Shown in pieces: positions 16,845 through 23,046 of a stretch of DNA of 23,046 nt. Location: assembly GCA_002399285.1 (NCBI GenBank), contig DHDI01000013.1, positions 27,898-50,943 on the forward strand, in the 5' to 3' direction. The notes beneath the pieces are model-generated. The model was not told the origin of the DNA and ran no database searches. It saw nothing but the letters and a program-made list of their open reading frames with translations. Each line of letters begins with the position of its first letter. Positions within the stretch are counted from its first letter, which is position 1. The translations under genes were made by a program, and so were the position numbers. The stretch comes from Thermoanaerobacterales bacterium UBA4880 (lineage in GTDB: Bacteria; Bacillota; Thermoanaerobacteria; Thermoanaerobacterales; UBA4877).

Positions 16845-17656
16845 GTATGATTCAGGCGTTCATATTGGGCCTGGTGCAGGGAGCAACCGAGTTTTTACCG
16901 GTGAGCAGTTCTGGGCATCTGATAATTTTCCAGACGCTTTTCGGACTCAATCAGGACAATGTCCTGTTTGACGTTATACTGCATATCGGTACGCTGCTCG
17001 CAGTCTTTATCTATTTCCGAGAAGAGGTCATAGACCTGATCGTGGGGTGCTGTAAACTAATTAGAAGACTGTTTTCACGGAGAAGAAGGAGAATCGATCA
17101 GGACGAGAAACTGGCCCTGCTCGTCATAATCGCTTCGATCCCTACGGGAATAATCGGCCTAATACTAAATAATTATACGGATACGCTTTTCAGCAACATA
17201 ACCCTGGTGGGTTTTATGCTCTTGATAACCGCCGCCGCACTCTTTTTGAGCAACCGTCGTAATTCCGGAGATAAAAAATTGAGAGATATGACTTCGGCGG
17301 ATGCCCTCGTGATAGGACTGTTTCAGGGCATAGCAGTCATGCCGGGCATATCGCGGTCAGGGTTTACCATATCCGGCTCGCTGTTCAGGGGACTAAAGAG
17401 GGATTGGGCATTCAGGTTCTCCTTTTTATTGTCCGTCCCGGCCGTATTGGGAGCACTGCTCTTAGAGGCAAAGGACGCCGTGGGTGCAAGCATAGCGGTC
17501 GCTCCTATGGCCGTGGGGGTTGTTACATCCTTTGTCAGCGGCCTGCTGTTCCTCTACCTGCTGAACAGCATCGTGAGGAAGGGCAAACTCTCATACTTTT
17601 CCGTATACTGTCTGATAGTCGGACTGGGCTCTATATTATACGGTTTTGTTTTTTAG
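16841..17656 (+). CDS. uppP: Undecaprenyl-diphosphatase
   Basis: A 271-residue integral membrane protein of the BacA/UppP family. It dephosphorylates undecaprenyl diphosphate to recycle the lipid carrier for cell-wall synthesis, and extra copies give bacitracin resistance. The two catalytic motifs are clear: QGATEFLPVSSSGHL near residues 14-28 and MPGISRSGFTISGSL near residues 167-181. Hydrophobic stretches consistent with about eight helices alternate with a basic cytoplasmic loop, RRLFSRRRRR, near residue 75. The length matches the family (about 270). The start ATG at 16841 is four bases inside the previous gene's stop, with AAAGGA ten bases ahead; ATG 16847 is an alternative. The stop codon is itself part of the terminator stem. 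Confidence 0.96.
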   Translation: MSMIQAFILGLVQGATEFLPVSSSGHLIIFQTLFGLNQDNVLFDVILHIGTLLAVFIYFREEVIDLIVGCCKLIRRLFSRRRRRIDQDEKLALLVIIASIPTGIIGLILNNYTDTLFSNITLVGFMLLITAAALFLSNRRNSGDKKLRDMTSADALVIGLFQGIAVMPGISRSGFTISGSLFRGLKRDWAFRFSFLLSVPAVLGALLLEAKDAVGASIAVAPMAVGVVTSFVSGLLFLYLLNSIVRKGKLSYFSVYCLIVGLGSILYGFVF

Positions 17657-17680
17657 GGCGAAAGCCCTATTTTATTTTTT
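17654..17680 (+). terminator. Terminator at the uppP stop codon
   Basis: TAGGGC at 17654-17659 pairs with GCCCTA at 17664-17669 around a GAAA tetraloop, and a T-rich tail runs to 17680. The first three bases of the stem are the uppP stop codon. Confidence 0.9.
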
Positions 17681-17690
17681 CAATACCATC

Positions 17691-17719
17691 TTGAAATAAA
17701 ATCCCCATGGTTGTAGAAT
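17691..17719 (+). promoter_or_regulatory. nrdD-nrdG promoter
   Basis: TTGAAA at 17691-17696 and TAGAAT at 17714-17719 are separated by exactly 17 bases. The -10 lies within the first NrdR-box-like site, so bound repressor would block polymerase. Confidence 0.8.
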
Positions 17720-17760
17720 ATATAGAGGCAAGTAAACTGCAATAATACAATATATGGGGG
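17713..17760 (+). promoter_or_regulatory. Tandem NrdR-box-like operator upstream of nrdD
   Basis: Two 16-base sites resemble the NrdR box (core CwATATATwG). Site 1 is at 17713-17728 with core GAATATATAG, and site 2 at 17745-17760 with core CAATATATGG. Each matches nine of ten core positions. They are 16 bases apart, so their centres lie 32 bases (three helical turns) apart, the arrangement known for NrdR operators. NrdR is an ATP-cone zinc repressor of ribonucleotide reductase genes. Site 1 covers the -10 box; site 2 reaches the ribosome binding site region of nrdD. Confidence 0.75.
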
Positions 17761-17767
17761 TATGCAC

Positions 17768-20700
17768 ATGTTTACACAGGTGATAAAGAGAGACGGAAGT
17801 CTTCAGGATTATGACGAAAACAAGATAGAAAACGCAATTTTCGCCGCAGCCAAGGCTGTGGGCGGCGACGACAGGGAGACGGCTGAGTATCTTACACGCA
17901 AGGTTTCGGAGATTTTAGCCGAAAAATTTGCGGACACCAGACCCTCCGTTGAGAATATACAGGATATAGTGGAGAAGGTACTCATAGAAAACGGACATGC
18001 CAAGACGGCTAAGGCTTACATATTGTACCGCAAACAGCATCAGGACATCAGGGAGTTCAAAAACGTGTTTCTGGATATTGAGGAAACGGTGGATCAATAC
18101 ATAGGAAAGTTTGACTGGCGGGTAAATGAAAACAGCAACATGGACTATTCCCTGCAGGGTCTCAACAACCATATCTCATCTTCCGTGACCGCAAGATACT
18201 GGTTGAATAAGATATATCCCAAAGAGGTCAGGGATGCCCATGTGAATGGAGATTTTCATATCCATGACCTGGGGCTGCTCTCAGTCTATTGTTGCGGATG
18301 GGACCTCAAGGATCTTCTGGTCAACGGATTTACGGGCGTCACAGGCAAGGTTGCCAGCCGTCCGCCAAAACACTTCAGGACTGCGCTGGGACAGATCGTC
18401 AACTTCTTCTATACCCTACAAGGTGAAGCGGCCGGTGCGCAGGCTTTTTCCAATTTCGATACTTACCTGGCCCCCTTTATATATTTTGACAACCTGACTT
18501 ATGGAGAAGTCAAACAGGCCATGCAGGAGTTCATATTCAATCTGAACGTACCTACAAGGGTCGGTTTTCAGACTCCCTTTGTCAATATAACCATGGACCT
18601 GAATCCGCCTAAGATATTGGCAGGTGAAGCCGCCATAATCGGCGGGAAGATGACGGACAGGACGTATGGGGAATTCCAGCCGGAGATGGATATACTGAAC
18701 AGCGCCTTTGCCGAGGTTATGATGGAGGGCGACGCCAACGGCAGGATATTTACTTTCCCCATACCCACATACAATATAACCAAGGACTTCGATTGGGATA
18801 ACCCGGTGGTGGACAAGGTGATGGAGATGACGGCCAAGTACGGTCTGCCCTATTTCTCCAATTTCGTGAACAGTGACATGAGCCCGGATGACGTGAGGAG
18901 CATGTGTCTATATCCTGAAGAACACATATTGATTCGGAAAAACGATGTGATAAGTTTGACCACTATAGGACAGTTAGTGGAAGAGATAAAAGGCAGGCAG
19001 CTTGATGATGAATGGTTTGAGGTGAATACTGATGTTCAGGCTCTATCGCTGAATCCTGAAAGTGGAAAGATTGAGTGGGCAAACGTTACAAAAATTCTTG
19101 AAACTTATGACAGCGGAATAGTAACTATAAAAGCTAAAGATGGTAAAACCATGCGTGTTTCTCCAAATCATCTGGTAGCTGTTTATACAGAACAGGGGAT
19201 TAAAGCTATAAAAGCTAAAGACGTGAGTAAGAATGATTTCCTGCTGGTAATGAAAGATGCAACGGGCGCTATAAATACTCAAAAAGAAGTAGATGCTGAT
19301 TTGGCCTGGCTTATAGGTCTATTTATTGCAGATGGAAATTATTTATACGATTCCAGGGCTGCAAGTAAAGGCCGAGTGAGAGGCTTACAATTCACCTTTA
19401 ACGCCCAAGAAACATATCTAATTGAGAAAACAAGAGCAGTAGTTAAAAGACTGGCTGATTATGATATGAAATTTATCAAAGATCCACGTTACGATAACTC
19501 ACTGCGCGGTTATATATATTCATGTTCCTTCGGCCGGAAGTTTTCAGAGGAATATGGGGTATCAAAGTATCATAAACTGCCTGATTGGATTTGGTCGGTA
19601 TCTACAGATACTATATCAAATTTTGTACAGGGCTTTTTTGACGGGGACGGTTATAAACGTGGGGACGAAATCCATATCAATGATGAGCCTTTAGCTGAAG
19701 AATTAAATCTGCTGTTTCAATTTATAGGTATCAGCACTACATATGTAGTTAGAGAACGGTCACAGATAATACGGATACAACATGTTTTAGGCAGAGGAGC
19801 AAATGGAAATAAAGTAATTATGGATAAACTGCATAATCTTATACCGAAGTTTCTTATTACGCAGAAATTTAAACGTGGATCAGATGGAGATATAAAATAT
19901 CAAAGTTATGGCAATAGGATGGTTGGTTTATCGAGTATTGACCGATGGGGAATAACAAATGAGTCGATTGAATGGCTCCGAAAGTCAGACTTTGCAGTTG
20001 TAGAAGTGGCAGATATAATCAAAGAGGATTTGCCTGAAAAGCAGGTATTCTACGATGTAGAATTAGATAAAAATCATTATTTCATTCATTCTGATGGTAA
20101 TATAACACATAATTGCTGCCGCCTGCGGTTGGACAACAGAGAGCTTAAAAAGCGGGGCGGAGGGCTGTTCGGGGCGAATCCCCTCACCGGTTCCATAGGC
20201 GTGGTGACCATAGACATGCCTAGGATCGGATACCTTTCCCAGTCGGAAGACGAGTTTTTCGACAGGCTTGGGAAGCTGATGGATATTGCGAAGACGAGCC
20301 TGGAAATGAAGCGGGAGGTATTGGAGAAAATGACCAAGGAAGGGTTGTATCCCTATGCCAGATTTTATTTGAGGGACGTCTATGCCCGCTTTGGAGCATA
20401 CTGGCAGAACCACTTCAATACCATAGGGCTGGTGGGCATGAACGAGGCCCTGCGGAACTTCATGGGAACCGGGATCGCCACCGCTGAGGGAAAGGCCTTT
20501 ACGTTGAAGGTCATGGATTTTATGAAGGCTAAGATGCTGGAATATCAGGAGGAGAGCGGCATACTCTATAATCTGGAGGCTTCTCCCGCTGAGGGCGCGA
20601 CCTACAGACTGGCCAAAAAGGACAAGGAGCTCTACGGCGATATAATAACCTGCGGCGGAGACGAGCCCTACTACACCAACTCCACGCAGCTCCCCGTTGA

Positions 20701-21052
20701 TTTTACCAAAGACATATTTACTGCTCTAGACCTGCAGGACGAGCTTCAGTGCATGTACACGGGAGGCACGGTCCTGCACGGATTTTTGGGAGAGAGGATG
20801 TATGATGCGGAGACATGCAAGTCTCTGGTAAGGAAGATCGCGGAAAACTATCATCTGCCATATTACACAATAACACCCACGTTTTCCGTATGCAGCGACC
20901 ACGGATATATAGCGGGAGAGCATTTCAACTGCCCGTACTGCGGTAAGGAGGCTGAGGTCTACAGCAGGGTAGTGGGTTATTACCGGCCGGTGAAGTGCTG
21001 GAACAAGGGCAAACAACAGGAATTCTCCGATAGGAAGGAATTCGTGGTATGA
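17768..21052 (+). CDS. nrdD: Anaerobic (class III) ribonucleoside-triphosphate reductase, intein-containing precursor
   Basis: A 1094-residue precursor that would give a 691-residue NrdD after removal of a 403-residue intein. It reduces ribonucleotides to deoxyribonucleotides by glycyl-radical chemistry without oxygen. An ATP-cone regulatory domain covers residues about 3-95 (VIKRDGSLQDYDENKIENAI). The barrel follows, with DFHIHDLG and FFYTLQGEAAGAQAF near residues 160-235. After splicing, SMCCRLRL contains the predicted catalytic cysteine, the second C. Near the C terminus four cysteines (1042, 1055, 1058, 1077) form the likely zinc site around the glycyl-radical motif RVVGYYRPV, with G1068-1072 region glycine 1070 as the radical site. 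ATG 17762 is only two bases after GGGGG, while ATG 17768 is eight bases after it, so the latter was chosen. The stop overlaps nrdG (ATGA). Transcription starts from the NrdR-flanked promoter. Confidence 0.95.
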   Translation: MFTQVIKRDGSLQDYDENKIENAIFAAAKAVGGDDRETAEYLTRKVSEILAEKFADTRPSVENIQDIVEKVLIENGHAKTAKAYILYRKQHQDIREFKNVFLDIEETVDQYIGKFDWRVNENSNMDYSLQGLNNHISSSVTARYWLNKIYPKEVRDAHVNGDFHIHDLGLLSVYCCGWDLKDLLVNGFTGVTGKVASRPPKHFRTALGQIVNFFYTLQGEAAGAQAFSNFDTYLAPFIYFDNLTYGEVKQAMQEFIFNLNVPTRVGFQTPFVNITMDLNPPKILAGEAAIIGGKMTDRTYGEFQPEMDILNSAFAEVMMEGDANGRIFTFPIPTYNITKDFDWDNPVVDKVMEMTAKYGLPYFSNFVNSDMSPDDVRSMCLYPEEHILIRKNDVISLTTIGQLVEEIKGRQLDDEWFEVNTDVQALSLNPESGKIEWANVTKILETYDSGIVTIKAKDGKTMRVSPNHLVAVYTEQGIKAIKAKDVSKNDFLLVMKDATGAINTQKEVDADLAWLIGLFIADGNYLYDSRAASKGRVRGLQFTFNAQETYLIEKTRAVVKRLADYDMKFIKDPRYDNSLRGYIYSCSFGRKFSEEYGVSKYHKLPDWIWSVSTDTISNFVQGFFDGDGYKRGDEIHINDEPLAEELNLLFQFIGISTTYVVRERSQIIRIQHVLGRGANGNKVIMDKLHNLIPKFLITQKFKRGSDGDIKYQSYGNRMVGLSSIDRWGITNESIEWLRKSDFAVVEVADIIKEDLPEKQVFYDVELDKNHYFIHSDGNITHNCCRLRLDNRELKKRGGGLFGANPLTGSIGVVTIDMPRIGYLSQSEDEFFDRLGKLMDIAKTSLEMKREVLEKMTKEGLYPYARFYLRDVYARFGAYWQNHFNTIGLVGMNEALRNFMGTGIATAEGKAFTLKVMDFMKAKMLEYQEESGILYNLEASPAEGATYRLAKKDKELYGDIITCGGDEPYYTNSTQLPVDFTKDIFTALDLQDELQCMYTGGTVLHGFLGERMYDAETCKSLVRKIAENYHLPYYTITPTFSVCSDHGYIAGEHFNCPYCGKEAEVYSRVVGYYRPVKCWNKGKQQEFSDRKEFVV
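18905..20113 (+). mobile_element. Intein with LAGLIDADG homing endonuclease inside NrdD
   Basis: A 403-residue in-frame insertion (precursor residues 380-782). It begins with cysteine (CLYPEEHILI) and ends in His-Asn followed by Cys (ITHN|C), the three residues needed for standard protein splicing. Block B appears as MRVSPNHLVAV and the closing blocks as VFYDVELDKNHYFIHSDG. Between them are two LAGLIDADG helices, LAWLIGLFIADG and NFVQGFFDGDG, each with its acidic residue, so the endonuclease looks intact. Removal rejoins SM to CCRLRL, restoring the family sequence. The DNA is far more AT-rich than the flanks: 15 of 60 bases are G or C at 19801-19860, against 37 of 60 at 20161-20220. That points to horizontal arrival. 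The reading frame is unbroken, so splicing is probably active. Confidence 0.95.
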
Positions 21053-21735
21053 TCTATGACCTCATGCCCTTTTCTGTGGCGGATTTTCCCGGTACCGTCG
21101 CCGCCACGGTATTTATATCCGGCTGCAACTTCAGGTGCCCCTATTGTCACAACAGTTCGTTGATCAAGCCGGTCGAGGGCATCACTGCCGAGGGGGATAT
21201 ACTGGGGTATCTTGATACAAGAACAGGGCTGATAGACGGCGTGTGCATAACCGGGGGCGAGCCCACGCTGTGGCCCGGCCTGGAGGACTTAATAATCAAG
21301 ATAAAATCCAAGGGCTGCAAAGTCAAGCTGGACACCAACGGGGCCAGGCCGTCTGTTGTAAGGAAATTATTGGACGCAGGTCTGCTTGACTATATAGCCA
21401 TGGATATAAAGGCTCCCCTGAAAAAATACGGTTTATTTGTGAATGACGGCGCGGATATAGCGCGGGTCGAAGAGACTGCAGGAATCATAATGGACTGCGG
21501 ACTTTCCTATGAATTCAGGACGACGGTACATGAAAAGATACTGGGCGCCGATGACTTTAAGGACATCGGCGTATGGCTGTCCGGCGCGGAAAGGTATGCC
21601 CTTCAGGGATATAAGTATTCCGATGGCGTCCTTGATAAGGAGTTATGCGGAACAAGTCCCTGTGACATAAAATATCTGGAAAAGATAAAAGATGAGGTTA
21701 CGCCTTATTTCGATGAAGTATTAGTGAGATCATAG
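21049..21735 (+). CDS. nrdG: Anaerobic ribonucleotide reductase activating protein (radical SAM)
   Basis: A 228-residue radical SAM enzyme that would make the glycyl radical on NrdD using S-adenosylmethionine and a [4Fe-4S] cluster. The cluster motif CNFRCPYCHN (CxxxCxxC) is at residues about 25-34, and ITGGEPTLWP near residue 67 is the SAM-contact glycine motif. MDIKAPLKKYG near residue 121 and YEFRTTVHEKIL near residue 155 fit the NrdG2-like branch, which is longer than E. coli NrdG (about 154). The ATG overlaps the nrdD stop in ATGA, so both are translated from one message. A pyruvate formate-lyase activase is the nearest alternative, but the operon position decides it. No terminator hairpin was found after it. 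Confidence 0.93.
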   Translation: MIYDLMPFSVADFPGTVAATVFISGCNFRCPYCHNSSLIKPVEGITAEGDILGYLDTRTGLIDGVCITGGEPTLWPGLEDLIIKIKSKGCKVKLDTNGARPSVVRKLLDAGLLDYIAMDIKAPLKKYGLFVNDGADIARVEETAGIIMDCGLSYEFRTTVHEKILGADDFKDIGVWLSGAERYALQGYKYSDGVLDKELCGTSPCDIKYLEKIKDEVTPYFDEVLVRS

Positions 21736-21742
21736 CTTATAT

Positions 21743-21771
21743 TTGACACCGTTAATTTAATTCGGTAAAAT
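21743..21771 (+). promoter_or_regulatory. Consensus sigma-A promoter after nrdG
   Basis: A perfect -35 TTGACA at 21743-21748 and a -10 TAAAAT at 21766-21771 are separated by 17 bases. It begins eight bases after the nrdG stop and points into the structured region at 21789-21912, with a predicted transcript start near 21778-21780. Confidence 0.85.
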
Positions 21772-21788
21772 GTAAGTATTATAAAAGA

Positions 21789-21912
21789 AAGGTAAGCGTG
21801 GAATGTCAATATAATTTGCTTTCGACCATGTGGATAAAGATGATGCGGTCCGTACCTTAAGTGTTTGTGCGGGTATACTTTATTATTGAGAGCAAATTGA
21901 TTTCCTTACCTT
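21789..21912 (+). ncRNA. Candidate rod-like structured RNA or leader, unassigned
   Basis: Directly after a consensus promoter, the sequence folds by eye into nested helices. P1 is AAGGTAAG 21789-21796 with CTTACCTT 21905-21912. P2 is AATTTGCTTTC 21813-21823 with GAGAGCAAATT 21888-21898 (11 pairs, one G-U). P3 is ATAAAG 21834-21839 with CTTTAT 21878-21883. P4 is GTACC 21852-21856 with GGTAT 21872-21876. Unpaired stretches of 16/6 and 10/4 bases separate P1-P2 and P2-P3. No open reading frame of note is inside. It could be the leader of the following ABC-F gene, as such genes often have attenuators, or a separate small RNA; a 6S-like RNA was considered but its hallmark central bubble is not clear. 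No known riboswitch core was recognised. Confidence 0.45.
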
Positions 21913-21964
21913 ATTTTATAATTAATTTTTGGTATTATTATATTATGCGGTGAATTGATTTCCT
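21895..21964 (+). repeat. 12-base direct repeat in the ABC-F leader
   Basis: AATTGATTTCCT occurs at 21895-21906 and again at 21953-21964, 58 bases apart. The first copy overlaps the 3' arms of P2 and P1 of the structured region. The second lies just before the ABC-F ribosome binding site. GGAATGTCAAT at 21800-21810 could pair imperfectly with either copy. Confidence 0.6.
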
Positions 21965-21984
21965 CTCTTATGGAGGGATTTTTT

Positions 21985-22763
21985 ATGTCTTTGATAAGAG
22001 TAGACGATCTGACCTTCGGATACGAAGGAAGTTATGAAAACATATTTGAAAATGTGTCGCTGGATATAGACACCGATTGGAAACTGGGCTTTATCGGAAG
22101 GAACGGCAGGGGCAAGACCACATTTCTGCGGTTGCTTATGGGAAAATACCAACACCTCGGGACCATAACCTCGTCCGTAAAATTCGACTATTTTCCCTTT
22201 GAGACCGAGGGTGGGGAAGGCACGCTCTCGGCGTCAGATACGGTGCAAGAACGGTATTTAACAATATCAGCTTTACGGTGAACAGGGGGGACAGGCTGGC
22301 GCTGAGAGGGGAAAACGGTTCCGGCAAGTCCACTATATTAAAAATACTGACGGGTGAGAATATTGCTTACAGCGGCAAAGTCATTGTGGGAAGCAATTTG
22401 AGCATATCATATGTTCCGCAGGATACTTCCTTTCTTGGAGGCAGTTTTAGCGATTTCATATTAAACGAGGGTATCGATGAGACCATATTCAGAACGCTGC
22501 TGTCCAAACTGGACATGGATGCAATGGATTTTGCAAAAAATCTGGATGAATTGAGCCGGGGGCAGAAAAAGAAGGTTTTGATCGCGAAAAGCCTGTCTTG
22601 CAGCGCGCACATTTATATCTGGGATGAACCTTTAAATTATATCGACGTGTATTCTCGCATACAGATCGAAAACCTTATTAAAGAATACCGGCCCACCATG
22701 GTTTTTGTGGAGCATGATCTCACATTCGATGAAAATGTGGCTACCAAGGCGGTGGAGCTGTAA
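21985..22763 (+). pseudogene. Broken ABC-F (Lsa-like) ribosomal-protection ATPase
   Basis: Two pieces of one ABC-F protein lie in different frames. The first starts at ATG 21985 (GGAGGG site at 21972-21977) and encodes the beginning of the first ATPase domain, with Walker A GRNGRGKTT and the DYFPFE strand, then stops at 22279-22281. The second frame is recognisable from about 22230 (RYGARTVFNNISF) and holds a nearly whole second ATPase domain to 22763: Walker A GENGSGKST, signature LSRGQKKKV, Walker B IYIWDEPLNYID and the VEHD switch. The signature and Walker B of domain one and the whole interdomain linker are absent, about 230-250 residues compared with a usual 490-500. The best reading is an internal deletion that also shifted the frame, near 22215-22240. 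Relatives protect ribosomes from lincosamide, pleuromutilin and streptogramin A drugs. This copy should not work. Confidence 0.88.
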
Positions 22764-22806
22764 AGCCGTACAAGATTATTTGGGTATTTCATATTTGGTC
22801 TTATTA

Positions 22807-22815
22807 TGGTATAAT
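22807..22815 (+). promoter_or_regulatory. Extended -10 promoter for the T-box transcript
   Basis: TGGTATAAT at 22807-22815 is a perfect TATAAT with an extended TGn. No good -35 is seen at the usual distance, which the extended -10 can make up for. It lies about 35 bases before the base of T-box stem I. Confidence 0.7.
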
Positions 22816-22840
22816 ATTTGGCAAATGAACTTTATAAAAA

Positions 22841-23046
22841 CCATGAAGGGGAAGAGTAGGCAGACTATCCATACAGGGAGGAACCGCCGTGACTGAGAGC
22901 GGTTTTATTGAGATTTCTTCCGAAGTTCGCCCCGGAGTTGATGAGCTGAAACAGCAGTAGGCTCGTCCGGCCAGGCCGTTATATTATAAGCGAGCTATTG
23001 AGCTAATCAGGGTGGTACCGCGGAGCCTTTCGTCCCTTATGGGGTG
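22841..23046 (+). promoter_or_regulatory. T-box leader, probably tRNA-Phe specific (cut by window end)
   Basis: The conserved T-box AGGGTGGTACCGCGG is at 23009-23023. In it TGGT (23013-23016) would pair with an uncharged tRNA ending ACCA. Stem I closes with GGGG 22848-22851 against CCCC 22930-22933. The loop-E pair AGTA (22855-22858) and GAA (22922-22924) frames the specifier loop. The apical hairpin AACCGC 22882-22887 / GCGGTT 22899-22904 carries the usual GA-rich loop. After GAA and one spacer base comes TTC at 22926-22928, a phenylalanine codon, followed by a purine as expected. Reading it one base earlier would give GTT (Val), less likely because specifiers usually end in C. The terminator arm CGTCCC...GGGG is just starting at the window edge. 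The controlled gene, perhaps pheS-pheT, lies outside. Confidence 0.88.

Noticed and set aside
18905..20113. Group I or II intron, or a free-standing endonuclease gene, in nrdD.
   Set aside because: The insertion is in frame without stops and has intein splice-junction residues at both ends, which marks it as an intein.
21789..21912. 6S RNA in the rod-like structure after nrdG.
   Set aside because: The fold is rod-like and follows a strong promoter, but it is short, and no symmetric central bubble flanked by long stems could be drawn. It was kept only as an unassigned structured RNA.
22200..22290. Programmed frameshift joining the two ABC-F pieces.
   Set aside because: A frameshift alone would not restore the missing signature, Walker B and linker, so a deletion explains the data better. 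No slippery heptamer with a following pseudoknot was evident.
1..23046. CRISPR arrays, tRNA or rRNA genes, insertion sequences and prophage genes.
   Set aside because: No regularly spaced repeats, tRNA-like cloverleaf, transposase or phage protein was seen. The intein is the only mobile element supported.

Overview
The window reads as chromosomal DNA of an anaerobic Firmicute, most likely a member of the Clostridia. Every gene is on the + strand. The signs are strong G-rich ribosome binding sites, heavy use of ATA and AGG codons, an oxygen-sensitive class III ribonucleotide reductase, a T-box leader, and a purine-fermentation gene set of the kind found in clostridia and related gut anaerobes. 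No species can be named from the sequence alone.

Region 1 (1-13624) is a tightly packed purine catabolism operon whose start lies outside the window. In order it holds: the 3' end of an 8-oxoguanine-deaminase-like amidohydrolase; three xanthine-dehydrogenase-type subunits (FAD, [2Fe-2S], molybdopterin); SsnA; adenine deaminase; an allantoinase-like cyclic amidohydrolase; the YgeY peptidase-family hydrolase; the YgeW carbamoyltransferase-family protein; a PreT/PreA flavin and iron-sulfur oxidoreductase pair; and a second [2Fe-2S] subunit with no partner of its own. Most junctions overlap or are separated by fewer than 50 bases. Together the genes suggest uptake and deamination of purines, interconversion of hypoxanthine, xanthine and urate, ring opening, and carbamoyl-group chemistry. 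SsnA, YgeY and YgeW are the known companions of selenium-dependent molybdenum hydroxylases. A 195-base gap with two hairpins then leads to an AzgA-type purine permease (13820-15274), which ends at a strong terminator.

Region 2 (15356-17680) is a short housekeeping operon: an RMD1/DUF155 protein with a C-terminal membrane anchor, 5-formyltetrahydrofolate cyclo-ligase and undecaprenyl-diphosphatase. It ends in a GAAA-tetraloop terminator.

Region 3 (17691-21735) is the anaerobic ribonucleotide reductase operon nrdD-nrdG. A near-consensus promoter overlaps the first of two tandem NrdR-box-like sites. nrdD is interrupted by an AT-rich 403-residue intein with a LAGLIDADG endonuclease, inserted one residue before the predicted catalytic cysteine.

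Region 4 (21736-23046) has a consensus promoter followed by a long imperfect rod-like RNA fold, then a broken ABC-F (Lsa-like) gene that has lost the middle of the protein. Last comes a T-box leader, probably phenylalanine-specific, whose gene lies beyond the window.

The most interesting items are the variant urate/purine locus (PreTA and an orphan [2Fe-2S] subunit, with no YgfK-type protein visible), the intein at the NrdD active site under apparent NrdR control, and two unassigned structured leaders.
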